This document shows positions 1 through 7,378 of a DNA stretch of 64,000 nucleotides, in pieces (position 1 is the first letter of the stretch; each line of letters opens with the position of its first letter). Both the position numbers and the translations under genes were made by a program. Under the pieces are notes generated by a model. It did no database searches. It was not told where the DNA came from and saw only the letters and a list, made by a program, of their open reading frames with translations. The stretch is from DASZTV01 sp035548055 (lineage in GTDB: Bacteria; Actinomycetota; Actinomycetes; JAFAQI01), in assembly GCA_035548055.1 (NCBI GenBank), contig DASZTL010000090.1, positions 26,397 through 90,396 on the forward strand. Direction: 5' to 3'.

Positions 1-1
1 C

Positions 2-952
2 TCCGACACCTCATTGCCGCGGCCACTGTTGATCGAGGCAACCGCCACCGAAGCGAAGATCGAGCAGATCCGCGCCCAACGAGACGTCCACGCCGCCGCC
101 GACCACCTCTGGGGCCCCGAGTACGCCAAGAAGCTCGTCGACATCGACCTGCGCACCATCGAGGGTCTGCTCCGCAATACGCCCGACCGGCTACGCGCCG
201 CGGTGCGCCTTGAAGCCGCCCGCATCGCCGAACTCGGCGGATGGCTTGCTCAAGACGGCGGCGATCTTGCTGGCGCCGAACGGCTCACCGCGCGGGCCGA
301 GGACTACGCCCGAGGAGCCCGTCCAGCCATCCGCGCCCTCATCCTGATGCGGCGTGCCAACGTGACCCACCGACGTGACGCACACCTCGCAATCGACCTC
401 GCCGCCGATGCCGCAGGCCTTCTACCTAAGCGAGCACCGGGACGACTGGGCGCCAGCATCGCGCGCCAGCAAGCCATCGCCGCGCTCGCCGTACGAGACA
501 CGGACAGCTTCTTCCGCCACATCAACCGCGCCGCCGACTTCGCGAACGCCCCGCTCACCATCGGCGACCTCGCGTCCTACGCCGACCCGGCGTACATCGC
601 GTCAGAGTACGCAGTCGGACTGCTGGTGCTCGGCAAAGCGGACGATGCCGCCGACCTGCTTCGTACGTACCTCCCGGCCTGGCCCGACGCACAGCAACGC
701 GACCAAGCGGTCGCCCTTGCCCGGCTAGTGCGAGCCCTCACCTCGGTCGGTGACTACAGCGCGGCCCTTGAGACCCTGGCAACGACCAGACTCCTCTACC
801 GGCAAGCACCTTCCGCGCGAACACGGCACGAGCTACGCCTGATCCGAAGGATCATCATCAGTCACCTTCGCAGCAAGCCGAGCATGCTTCCGTTGACCGA
901 GCTCCAACGGCGAATCTACGACGCTCTACGAGGAGACCCGCCCGATGCCTGA
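2..952 (+). CDS. TPR-rich C-terminal part of an XRE-type regulator (5' partial)
   Basis: The reading frame is open from the left edge, so the start and probably an N-terminal helix-turn-helix domain lie outside the window. The visible 312 or so residues are almost all alpha-helical and alanine/arginine/leucine-rich, with repeated helix pairs resembling tetratricopeptide repeats (for example the stretch with YAVGLLVLGKADDAADLLR). This is the usual C-terminal half of Streptomyces-type XRE/TPR regulators. Its stop overlaps the start of the creatininase-family gene by 8 nt, so the two are translationally coupled and probably one unit. The regulator assignment is an inference from layout because no DNA-binding domain can be seen here. 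A stand-alone TPR protein is the alternative. Confidence 0.6.
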   Translation, partial: SDTSLPRPLLIEATATEAKIEQIRAQRDVHAAADHLWGPEYAKKLVDIDLRTIEGLLRNTPDRLRAAVRLEAARIAELGGWLAQDGGDLAGAERLTARAEDYARGARPAIRALILMRRANVTHRRDAHLAIDLAADAAGLLPKRAPGRLGASIARQQAIAALAVRDTDSFFRHINRAADFANAPLTIGDLASYADPAYIASEYAVGLLVLGKADDAADLLRTYLPAWPDAQQRDQAVALARLVRALTSVGDYSAALETLATTRLLYRQAPSARTRHELRLIRRIIISHLRSKPSMLPLTELQRRIYDALRGDPPDA

Positions 953-1694
953 GCACCAATCCTCCGCCCGGCCGACGGTCCTGACGGCAGCGGTCATTAC
1001 CGACGCCGCAGTGCAAGGCGCGACGCTCGCCGTGTTGCCCGTCGGGTCATTCGAACAGCACGGCCCTCACCTGCCACTCGTCACAGACACGCTCGTTGCT
1101 GCTGCCATCGCTGCTGCCATCGCTGAGACCCGACCGATGCTGCAACTGCCACCGATCACTGTTTCCTGCTCACACGAGCACGCCGGCTTCCGCGGCACCG
1201 TCAGCATCAGCATGACCACCCTCGCTGCGGTCATCGCCGACATCGCGGGCTCGCTGCACCGGCAGCAGGTTGATCGACTGGTCGTCGTCAACGGCCACGG
1301 CGGCAACTACGGACTCGCCAATCTCGTCCAGCAGTCCGCGACCGGACCCGTCCGCATGGCATTGTTCCCGGCACGCGAAGACTGGGACGATGCACGGCGA
1401 GCCGCCGGCATCATGACCAGCGGCCACGAGGACATGCACGCTGGCGAACTCGAAACCTCGATCCTGCTCGCCACGCACCCCGAGGTCGTCCGCGACGGGT
1501 GGCAACACGCCGATCACACCCACGACGACCGGCGCCACCTCGCCACCCTCGGCATGACCGCCTACACCACCAGCGGCGTCATCGGGCGACCATCAGCAGC
1601 CACATCCGATAAAGGCCGAGCGGTCCTGCGCCAACTCGCCCAAAACGCTGCCGAGACGATCCGGATGCTCGAGGAGGCGGACAAGCAGCATTAG
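945..1694 (+). CDS. Creatininase-family (MftE-like) amidohydrolase
   Basis: A 249-residue protein with the creatininase-family metal-binding pattern: VGSFEQHGPHLPL near residue 28 (Glu and His ligands), VVNGHGGN near residue 107, and a late HAGELETS motif near residue 165. Family members are metal-dependent amidohydrolases that open cyclic amides, formamides or, in MftE, cleave a peptide; the substrate here cannot be told. A GAGGAG Shine-Dalgarno lies 9 nt upstream of the ATG. The gene overlaps the end of the TPR protein by 8 nt. No mycofactocin genes are visible nearby, so a mycofactocin role is not supported. Confidence 0.85.
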   Translation: MPEHQSSARPTVLTAAVITDAAVQGATLAVLPVGSFEQHGPHLPLVTDTLVAAAIAAAIAETRPMLQLPPITVSCSHEHAGFRGTVSISMTTLAAVIADIAGSLHRQQVDRLVVVNGHGGNYGLANLVQQSATGPVRMALFPAREDWDDARRAAGIMTSGHEDMHAGELETSILLATHPEVVRDGWQHADHTHDDRRHLATLGMTAYTTSGVIGRPSAATSDKGRAVLRQLAQNAAETIRMLEEADKQH

Positions 1695-1698
1695 GGGC

Positions 1699-1726
1699 GG
1701 CGCGGTCCGCTCACGCTCCCCGCGCC
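1699..1726 (+). terminator. Hairpin after the creatininase gene, possible terminator
   Basis: Perfect 7-bp inverted repeat (GGCGCGG at 1699-1705, CCGCGCC at 1720-1726) beginning 5 bases after the creatininase stop codon. There is no T-run, which is common for actinomycete terminators, so the function is only inferred from position. Confidence 0.35.
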
Positions 1727-1811
1727 GATCCGCTGAGCCGAAGCTCAATAGCCAGCAGCGCACGTTGCGCCCTGTTCAAACCTTCTCTACTTGTATCGAG
1801 GCGGACCATCG

Positions 1812-2243
1812 CTACGAAGTGGACTCTCGCGGTCGAACGATGGTTAGCGCTCTGGTCGCATTCCCACCGTCTCCCGCGCAATCGAGCACGAGCAGGCCGC
1901 GGCCGAGGGAATCTGAGCGTCGGACGCGATATGTCGCGCGCCACTGCCCCCCTGACTGGTGCAGGCTCACCCGGCGAAATCCGCCCGATGCACGGTTCGC
2001 TATCTGTTGCTGGTCATGCCAATAGAGGCCGGTTCCACTTCCAAGTGGACAGTTCAATCCGCGCACGTGCACGTTGTCGCCCCACGACGCTCGCGACGGG
2101 TGAACCAACAGCACAGGTCGTACGACGGGCGCCTCCGCGGACGTAGGTGGAGGCGGCGGGCCGGTCGATGGCGAGTTTGAGCAAGCGCTAGCCAGCACAA
2201 GGCTGATCGCAAGGACTGGTCCTGCCGAGCGCGCCCTTGGCAC
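1812..2243 (-). CDS. Small exported lipoprotein of unknown function
   Basis: 143 residues starting at a GTG. The N-terminus (MPRARSAGPVLAISLVLASAC) is a lipoprotein signal peptide: basic start, hydrophobic core, and a lipobox LASAC with the lipidated Cys at residue 21. A low-complexity Pro/Thr/Ser linker follows, then a short domain of about 100 residues with two further cysteines (GLNCPLG and LDCAGDG) that could form one disulfide outside the cell. I do not recognise the domain. It lies on the strand opposite to the creatininase gene and has no obvious operon partner. Confidence 0.6.
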   Translation of the reverse strand: MPRARSAGPVLAISLVLASACSNSPSTGPPPPPTSAEAPVVRPVLLVHPSRASWGDNVHVRGLNCPLGSGTGLYWHDQQQIANRASGGFRRVSLHQSGGQWRATYRVRRSDSLGRGLLVLDCAGDGGNATRALTIVRPRESTS

Positions 2244-2249
2244 GGACAG

Positions 2250-2462
2250 TCAGCCGAACTCGCCGGTGCGAACGTTGAAGGTGAGCACTGACGGCGCGGC
2301 GGTCAAGCCCTTGGCGGCGGGTTGGGCACCTCCGGCGCCTGAGGGAACGGTGAACTTAACAACGCCGGTCGCGAGAGCCGACTCTGATTTCATGTCGGCT
2401 CCCGGGGGATAGACACGGTTCCCACAGCGGCATTTGACTTCAACCGGGTCCGCGTGGGGCAT
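2250..2462 (-). CDS. Possible small ORF or 3' remnant of a larger gene
   Basis: A 70-codon ATG frame ending 7 bases upstream of the lipoprotein start on the same strand. It has a CRC pair, a VVKFTVPSGAGG stretch and reads like a plausible extracellular beta-rich segment, but no family is recognised and no signal peptide is present. It could be a short leader gene, a decayed C-terminus, or chance. Confidence 0.2.
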   Translation of the reverse strand: MPHADPVEVKCRCGNRVYPPGADMKSESALATGVVKFTVPSGAGGAQPAAKGLTAAPSVLTFNVRTGEFG

Positions 2463-2654
2463 GCGAGCAACCTAGCTGCACGACCCGGTTGGCGCCATGC
2501 TCGCTTGAGTCGAGGGCGCCATCGGCTCGGGCAGCCAAATGACATGTCGCTCGTGGAATCGGATTCGGGCGGACGGCCCCTTCGGCTACGACGAAGTCCA
2601 AACAGGCCGGCCGCAATGGACGATGCGGTCCGCAGCTACTTTGCAACAAGCGCC
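2463..2654. other. Non-coding stretch in the left element
   Basis: Together with the doubtful small ORF beside it, about 410 bases (2244-2654) lie without a secure gene. I see no RNA gene, clear promoter or repeat in this part. Confidence 0.4.
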
Positions 2655-3314
2655 TTAGGGACCTGTCCCCGGTTCGAATGTCCAGTCCAGCTTCGACATG
2701 CGCCAGCGACCGAGAATGTCCTTCTGCATCGTGGCCGTAGCGAGGAGCACGTTGCTCGGTGTCGCCGCGGGCTGGTTGAGCGGTCGAAGCTCCGAGTACA
2801 CCGTCACGGCCGCCGTGACTGTGGCCGACTTTCCGTCAACTACCACGCTGGAGTAGTCGACGTTCGTGACCCCTCCGTCTGCGACTATCAACCCTGTCCG
2901 CTCGGCCTTGATCGCCCGATTCAGGGACCATCGCTCCTTGTTGTACTGGCTGCCCGTGAAGTACTTCCGCGTCAACGCCAGATCGCGCGTCTGCACCTGC
3001 TTCAAGATGTTCGTGCGGAGAGCGGCAGCGGCGGTCTTGGTTAGCGAGGTCAGGTTCGTCAGCTGGCTGATCTCAGGTGGAGTTAAGACACCTGAGTGCT
3101 GGTGTTGCACCATTGCCTGTTCAAACGCTTGCTCAACGGCCGACGTCGAAGCGTCGGATGACGGAGTGGGGTCGGCTGCGGTGCTGAGTGTCCTCAGCGT
3201 CGCGCCTTTCGAGTCGGCATGCCGCAGCACAAACGGCAATGCGGCGAGCAGCCCAACGACGACAGTGATCCCAAGAACCTTCAACGATCGTGAAGCAGAC
3301 ATGTGTACCGCCAT
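2655..3314 (-). CDS. Membrane-anchored or exported hypothetical protein
   Basis: 219 residues from ATG at 3314 (an in-frame ATG 4 codons later, MSASRSLK, is an equally good start). One hydrophobic segment (LGITVVVGLLAALPFVL, about residues 14-30) acts as an anchor or uncleaved signal. After a Ser/Thr/Asp-rich spacer comes a helical region and a C-terminal beta-rich part with VVVDGKSATVTAAVTVYSEL, a pattern like NTF2/SnoaL-type extracytoplasmic domains; that assignment is tentative. It follows the Amidase_6 gene on the same strand with a 35-bp gap, so the two may be co-transcribed and act together in the cell envelope. Confidence 0.6.
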   Translation of the reverse strand: MAVHMSASRSLKVLGITVVVGLLAALPFVLRHADSKGATLRTLSTAADPTPSSDASTSAVEQAFEQAMVQHQHSGVLTPPEISQLTNLTSLTKTAAAALRTNILKQVQTRDLALTRKYFTGSQYNKERWSLNRAIKAERTGLIVADGGVTNVDYSSVVVDGKSATVTAAVTVYSELRPLNQPAATPSNVLLATATMQKDILGRWRMSKLDWTFEPGTGP

Positions 3315-3349
3315 TCGGCAATCGAGAGTCGCGAAATCTTGGGACTAGA

Positions 3350-4012
3350 TCACTGGAACGTGTACAGGTAGATCTTCGTTGTTTTCCACTGCGAGTTGTA
3401 GGGATAGAGCGACCAAAACGCGTGGTAACGATTCGAGGTGTGCTCGTCGATGTAGTTGCCCACGTACCCTTTGTCTGGATCGGTACCGTTACCAACTTGG
3501 ATAGTCACGTGGCTAACGCCGGTGTTATTCCAGTCGTACCAAAGCAAATCGCCCTGTTTGATCCCTGACAACTGCCTGGTGGTGCTGCCCGGCACGCTTC
3601 CTACTGGCTTGATTGGGGGCTTCCCCGTGTGCAGCAGGAAATTGCGTAGCTCCGTAGCTACCGACCACGTGTTGCTGTTGTACTGAATCGGAGAAGGGGC
3701 GCTAGGTAGATACACCCACCAGTGCGCGGTACTCGTGTCCGGCCAGCCGCTCGCGCTGAACGAGCCGACTTGCTTGTACCCGCCGGCTTTTAGCGCCTGT
3801 GACACGAAGTTCGTGCAGTCATCGGAATACGCGATGTAAGTCCCAGTATTGGCGTTCTTCGCCCACTTGTCCGCGTATGCAGCGGCGTTGGCTGGTGCGT
3901 ATCCGGTTACCGCCTGGGCGCTGGGTACCACGGGTGGACATACCGCTGCCATCGCAACAAGGGAGACCAGCGCGGCCTTCCGAAGATCTCGCGCACGTCT
4001 AATCGACCGCAT
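3350..4012 (-). CDS. Exported Amidase_6-domain protein (putative peptidoglycan amidase)
   Basis: 220 residues from ATG at 4012, chosen because a GAGGGGG Shine-Dalgarno sits 4-5 nt upstream and a good Sec signal peptide follows (basic RRARDLRK, hydrophobic VSLVAMAAV, likely cleavage after SAQA). The frame is open further upstream but without export features. The mature part matches the putative amidase domain family (Amidase_6, PF12671): YADKWAKNANTGTY, the DDCTNFVSQAL motif with the presumed catalytic Cys66, a downstream GDLLWYDW and the SHVTIQVG histidine, a papain-like Cys-His layout. Such proteins are thought to cleave peptide or glycan links in the wall. It precedes the anchored protein ending at 2655. 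Confidence 0.8.
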   Translation of the reverse strand: MRSIRRARDLRKAALVSLVAMAAVCPPVVPSAQAVTGYAPANAAAYADKWAKNANTGTYIAYSDDCTNFVSQALKAGGYKQVGSFSASGWPDTSTAHWWVYLPSAPSPIQYNSNTWSVATELRNFLLHTGKPPIKPVGSVPGSTTRQLSGIKQGDLLWYDWNNTGVSHVTIQVGNGTDPDKGYVGNYIDEHTSNRYHAFWSLYPYNSQWKTTKIYLYTFQ

Positions 4013-4162
4013 CGTGCCCCCTCGCATTTCGACCGGCCATGTCGATTCACCGATCTTCTTGAACTCAAGGGTCTGGCCCTGGTCTGAGGGCGTCAAGGGA
4101 GGATCTCGGGCATTCAGCTCTCGCAGGCTTGCGCATGCGCTGCGGATACCGCGCACTGGGGC

Positions 4163-4384
4163 CTAACGGACGAGGCTTCCCGCGAGGAACGCGAGAGACG
4201 GGATGGCCCGGCTGACAAAGAAGGTGTCGTTGTGGCCACCCGGCAGCGAGGGGGGTTCGTGGCGGGGCGGCAACGCACCGGGGAGCAACTCGACGTACGG
4301 ATGAAAGGGATCATCACTACCCGAGGCAACCCCACCGGGCATGCCCGCGCTGTCCCGCGTCAGCAATGACGTCATGGGCAGCAA
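4163..4384 (-). pseudogene. Possible C-terminal remnant of an alpha/beta-hydrolase esterase
   Basis: A 73-codon frame whose last 50 residues read SDDPFHPYVELLPGAL followed by LPGGHNDTFF and a helix ending in LAFLAGSL. That layout resembles the last strand, catalytic His turn and final helix of actinomycete alpha/beta-hydrolase esterases. The rest of such an enzyme (GxSxG region) is absent on this strand, so this would be a truncated remnant. Similarity is judged by eye only. Confidence 0.3.
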
Positions 4385-4559
4385 AGTCTTCGAGGCTAAT
4401 GAACGCGGCGGAAAGATTGCATCCTAGGGAAGGGCTGTGGTCTGGATTGCAGCCCGATCCGGACCGCGCAGAGGTCATCGGCTCGCCGTAGGCGGCTGAC
4501 GAGCAGGCGAGCGGTACGGAATCCAGGGGTTGTTCGGGTCCGGTTGCCGCCCGTCGACT
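4385..4559. other. Non-coding stretch before the left att-like site
   Basis: No ORF with coding character, RNA gene or clear promoter is visible. The repeated hairpin element and the 26-bp att-like repeat follow directly. Confidence 0.4.
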
Positions 4560-4594
4560 CCTATGGATCCGTTATGCCCCGAGGCATAACGGAT
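4560..4594 (+). repeat. 31-bp hairpin element, left copy (with extended stem)
   Basis: Starts CCTATG and contains a perfect 12-bp stem (arms 4567-4578 and 4583-4594, core GTTATGCC/GGCATAAC) with a 4-base loop. A related copy lies at 17615-17645 (4 differences in 31 bases). In both places exactly 101 bases separate the end of the 31-bp unit from the 26-bp att-like repeat, which suggests a recombination-end structure (arm-type binding site or attenuating hairpin) shared by two related elements. Confidence 0.7.
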
Positions 4595-4691
4595 GGGTTC
4601 GTGATGAGGAGGAATGGCGCGCAACGGCGCCCAACGAGCGCGACGCAGCAGGGCTTCCTGTAATGTGCCTGGTCAGACGCGTGCAGTCAGA

Positions 4692-4717
4692 GGTTCAACT
4701 CCCCCCTCGCCCACCAT
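4692..4717 (+). repeat. 26-bp att-like direct repeat, left copy (tRNA/tmRNA 3'-end-like)
   Basis: Identical over 26 bases to 17747-17772. It contains a canonical T-loop (TTCAACT), the 3' half of a T-stem (CCCCC) and an acceptor-like CTCGCCC followed by ACCA. The 5' T-stem half is not complementary and no tRNA body precedes it, so this is a displaced 3' end, as left by site-specific integration into a tRNA or tmRNA gene. Orientation implies that the intact RNA gene is left of the window. Confidence 0.75.
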
Positions 4718-4726
4718 CAAGGTGCA

Positions 4727-4900
4727 ATGGCTGCGGCGTACGTGCGTCGGCTGACCAGCGCGGGTCCGGACACGCAGACGAATGACGTGCAGCAGTTGAC
4801 GTCGCTCGATCGATGGCTGACCGAGATGAGCCCGCCCAGCCACAACCTGCGGGTGGTCGGCTACCGTGCGCCCGTGACCGCGCAAGACGTTCGGCGCTGA
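4727..4900 (+). CDS. 57-codon ORF between att site and monooxygenase
   Basis: ATG frame beginning 9 bases after the att-like repeat and ending 3 bases before the FAD monooxygenase start. The peptide (ending HNLRVVGYRAPVTAQDVRR) reads as plausible coding sequence but matches no family I recognise. It may be a small gene co-transcribed with the monooxygenase or a C-terminal fragment cut by integration. Confidence 0.3.
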   Translation: MAAAYVRRLTSAGPDTQTNDVQQLTSLDRWLTEMSPPSHNLRVVGYRAPVTAQDVRR

Positions 4901-4903
4901 ACG

Positions 4904-5983
4904 ATGCGCGTCGCCGTCGTTGGTGCTGGCGTCGCCGGGCTTACAGCCAGCTTGGCCCTGCAACGAGACGGTCACGCGGTATCGGTCTACGAGAGCGCTG
5001 CCGAACTTCGGACCGGCGGATTTGGCCTCAACCTGTGGACCAACGCCGGATCTCTCTTGGATGAGATGGGCGTCGACATCCCGGGCGAGCCGTACAGCCA
5101 CATTAGTTTTCGGGCTGGCGGACGGCACCGCGCGACCATGCGCTTGCCGGCCCGTGGGTATCCGCACGTGAACGTCGAGCGCGGCGCCCTGCTGCGAGCA
5201 ATCGAAGCCCGTCTTGGACACGACACGATTCATTTCGCCACGACTGTGACTCGGGCGGCGGAGCTGCTTGACGACGGCTTCGACCTCGTGGTCGCTGCGG
5301 ACGGGGTCGGATCGCGGCTGCGTCCTGACGCCTCGGTCTGGCAGAAGCGCGGCGAGCCTTGGGCGGTCTGGCAGGTGATGGTGCCAACCGGTGCGGACCT
5401 GATCGAGCGCGGTGGCGGAGCAGTTGTGCTCGGCAAGCATCGGTTCTACGGCATCTGGCGTCAGCCAAACAATGAACTGTGCTGGTTCGTCGAAGACCCT
5501 GCGCTGTCCCGTAACGCGAGCGCCGAGCAGGTCCTCGCAAACGCCCTTGACGACGACGATCCGCTTGTCCGAGAAGTGGCTGCCTTGACGACGGTCGGCG
5601 GGCTCGGCCAGTGGTTGGCGCGGGACCGTCGACCTACGCGGGAGATCATTGGTGACCGGATAGTTGCGATCGGTGATGCGGCGCACCCGATGTTGCCGTG
5701 CATCGGACAGGGGGCATGCACGTCCATCGAGGACGGTGTCGCCCTTGCCCGGGTGCTGCGCGGCGCTTCTGTTCCGGACGCGCTCGAGCGGTACCGGCGT
5801 TGGCGGCTTCCGGTGACGCGCCTACGCGTTGCAACGGCGCATTTCGCCTGCACACTGCGGCGGCCGAGTCCGATCGCGACCACGATCGCCGCGACCCCAC
5901 TCGGCGTCCCGTTCGCTCATGCGTCAGGGGCTTGGATGCGCATGGTCAACCGCGCTGACCGGCGGCTATTGGTGAAGAAGTAG
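4904..5983 (+). CDS. FAD-dependent aromatic-hydroxylase-type monooxygenase
   Basis: 359 residues. The N-terminal Rossmann motif GAGVAG (residues 7-12) followed by YES at the end of the second strand binds the FAD adenosine. A DG motif (VAADGVGSRLR) and the late GDAAHPMLPCIGQGA motif that contacts the FAD ribityl and pyrophosphate are present. These three are diagnostic for the PHBH/FAD_binding_3 hydroxylase family, which uses NAD(P)H and O2 to hydroxylate aromatic substrates; some members inactivate antibiotics. The substrate is unknown. It stands at the left end of the mobile element with the small 4727-4900 ORF in front. Confidence 0.88.
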   Translation: MRVAVVGAGVAGLTASLALQRDGHAVSVYESAAELRTGGFGLNLWTNAGSLLDEMGVDIPGEPYSHISFRAGGRHRATMRLPARGYPHVNVERGALLRAIEARLGHDTIHFATTVTRAAELLDDGFDLVVAADGVGSRLRPDASVWQKRGEPWAVWQVMVPTGADLIERGGGAVVLGKHRFYGIWRQPNNELCWFVEDPALSRNASAEQVLANALDDDDPLVREVAALTTVGGLGQWLARDRRPTREIIGDRIVAIGDAAHPMLPCIGQGACTSIEDGVALARVLRGASVPDALERYRRWRLPVTRLRVATAHFACTLRRPSPIATTIAATPLGVPFAHASGAWMRMVNRADRRLLVKK

Positions 5984-6050
5984 GCCCACCGCCGGCTCGT
6001 TCGCTCGCGTGTCACCCGAATAGCGTTTGTCCGGGCCGACGGCCGATGAG

Positions 6051-6224
6051 ATCACCTCTTTCACGAGCCGGATCCTGACGAGAACCCGTGGGTGGTTGCG
6101 CCGCCCGCCGACGAGATCGTCGAGAACAACCCGAGCTGGCCAGATCGACATGTGTGGCAACGGCGAGGATCGGAGGTGCCGCGGGACTCGAAAGCTGGAC
6201 GTGCTTCACCGAGTGCCTCCTAGG
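6051..6224 (+). pseudogene. Possible tail of a decayed gene
   Basis: Stop-to-stop frame with no start codon in a good position, encoding an acidic, Trp/Pro-rich peptide (DHLFHEPDPDENPWVVAPPA, then ENNPSWPDRHVWQ). The composition is unlike random translation of GC-rich DNA and looks like the C-terminal piece of a once functional gene. No family is recognised. Its reading conflicts with the upstream extension of the next GNAT frame, supporting the GNAT start at 6241. Confidence 0.25.
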
Positions 6225-6240
6225 TGCGGTGCCGCTTCGA

Positions 6241-6669
6241 ATGCGGCACGCTCGGCTCGTGATCGACTACCGGACCGGGTTCGACGGAATCGAACGCGAT
6301 CAGCTCGAAGGGTTCTTCGACGGCTGGCCGGCGGCGCCGGATGCCGATGCGCTTCTCAAGATTCTGCGCGGCAGCGCGTTCGCCGTACTCGCGTGCGATG
6401 GCGACCATGTCGTCGGGTTCGTCAACGCGCTGTCCGATGGGCTGCTGGCGGTCTACATTCCGTTGCTCGAGGTACGAGCTCCGTACCGGGGACATGGGAT
6501 CGGCCGCGCACTTGTCGGTCGAGTCCTGAGCGAGTTCAGCGATGCCTACATGGTCGATGCGGTTTGTGACCCCGAGGTCGCGCCGTTCTACGAGCGCCTT
6601 GGGATGACCCGGCTTGCAGGAATGGCGCGCCGCAACCGGCAGGCGTCGATCCTTCGTGCCACACGTTGA
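6241..6669 (+). CDS. GNAT-family N-acetyltransferase
   Basis: 142 residues from ATG at 6241 (MRHARLVIDYRTGFDG); the frame is open further upstream but that part lacks domain character. The GNAT fold is seen as FAVLACDGDHVVGFV, the strand LLAVYIPLLEV, and the acetyl-CoA-binding loop YRGHGIGRALV (Q/RxxGxG/A type), then PFYERLGM near the end. Members transfer acetyl from acetyl-CoA to amines; the substrate is unknown. No strong Shine-Dalgarno is visible, so the start is uncertain. Confidence 0.8.
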   Translation: MRHARLVIDYRTGFDGIERDQLEGFFDGWPAAPDADALLKILRGSAFAVLACDGDHVVGFVNALSDGLLAVYIPLLEVRAPYRGHGIGRALVGRVLSEFSDAYMVDAVCDPEVAPFYERLGMTRLAGMARRNRQASILRATR

Positions 6670-6688
6670 GCGTTGACCGGAGAGTCCG

Positions 6689-7294
6689 CTACCCGGCGAT
6701 TGTCTCGAACCACTCGGGGAACTCGCACAGTGATGAGGCGACATGTTGCGCGCCGGCCTTGATCAGTTCCTGTTCGGTTGACGAGCCAGTGGTTACGCCA
6801 AGGCTCGGGATGCGGGCTGTAAGCGCAGCAACCATGTCACCGGGATGGTCCCCGACGAAGCACACGGCGTTCGCCGACCGCAGCGGATCCGCTTTCCCGG
6901 CGGCCCAAGTGTTGCCGAAGATCTGATCAACTTCGAGGCCCGCGTGTTGCAGCGTTGCGAACGCGAGGTGCTCCAGCTTGGACGTGACGACGGCTACCGC
7001 GTAGCCCGCGGTGCGAACCGCGTCGAGTGCCTCGGCCGCTCCGGGCAGTGGATCGGCGTTGACCACTCCGATGTCGGCCATGTGCGCGCGGAAGCTCTGA
7101 ACCGCGCCCGGAAGCTCGTCAGTCGAGAACCAGGGAGCGAGCGCCTCGCCGATCGGTGGCCCGAGATTCGCGACGATGGAGGTCACGTCGATCGGACGTC
7201 CAGTCTGCTCAGCCAGCGCCGATAGCGCCATGGCGATGCCGCGTCGCGTGTCGACCAAGGTCATATCCAGGTCGAACCCCACCGTGTGCCGCAT
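6689..7294 (-). CDS. HAD-superfamily phosphatase (phosphoglycolate-phosphatase-like)
   Basis: 201 residues from ATG at 7294, chosen for a GAGGA Shine-Dalgarno 7 nt upstream. HAD motif I is FDLDMTLVD (residues 6-14, nucleophile Asp8), motif II is in VVTSKLE (Thr/Ser), a Lys lies further on, and motif IV is FVGDHPGDM. A helical cap between motifs I and II makes it a type C1 HAD of the Gph/PGMB group. It is divergent from, and only 84 bp away from, a second HAD gene at 7379. Confidence 0.85.
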   Translation of the reverse strand: MRHTVGFDLDMTLVDTRRGIAMALSALAEQTGRPIDVTSIVANLGPPIGEALAPWFSTDELPGAVQSFRAHMADIGVVNADPLPGAAEALDAVRTAGYAVAVVTSKLEHLAFATLQHAGLEVDQIFGNTWAAGKADPLRSANAVCFVGDHPGDMVAALTARIPSLGVTTGSSTEQELIKAGAQHVASSLCEFPEWFETIAG

Positions 7295-7378
7295 GGACCA
7301 ATCCTCATGCATCGCACCGGCAGTCTTCGGTCGCGGGCTTTGGGATGCCCAGCGGCACTTGTTGCATACGCTTCCAAA

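Larger units (their letters stand above)
1..4717. mobile_element. Right part of a second, upstream integrated element
   Basis: The DNA left of the 4692-4717 repeat ends with the same hairpin-101 bases-att layout as the right element, so it is probably the right end of another element inserted in the same RNA gene (tandem accretion). Its visible content is regulator, creatininase and envelope or exported proteins. No mobility gene is in the visible part; the left boundary is outside the window. Confidence 0.45.

Noticed and set aside
4692..4717. A complete tRNA gene at the att-like site
   Set aside because: T-loop and CCA are present, but the 5' T-stem half does not pair and there is no anticodon arm or 5' acceptor strand upstream. 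The same holds at 17747.
4673..5686. A 337-codon minus-strand frame at the left att site
   Set aside because: Antisense shadow of the FAD monooxygenase, whose FAD motifs are intact in the plus frame.
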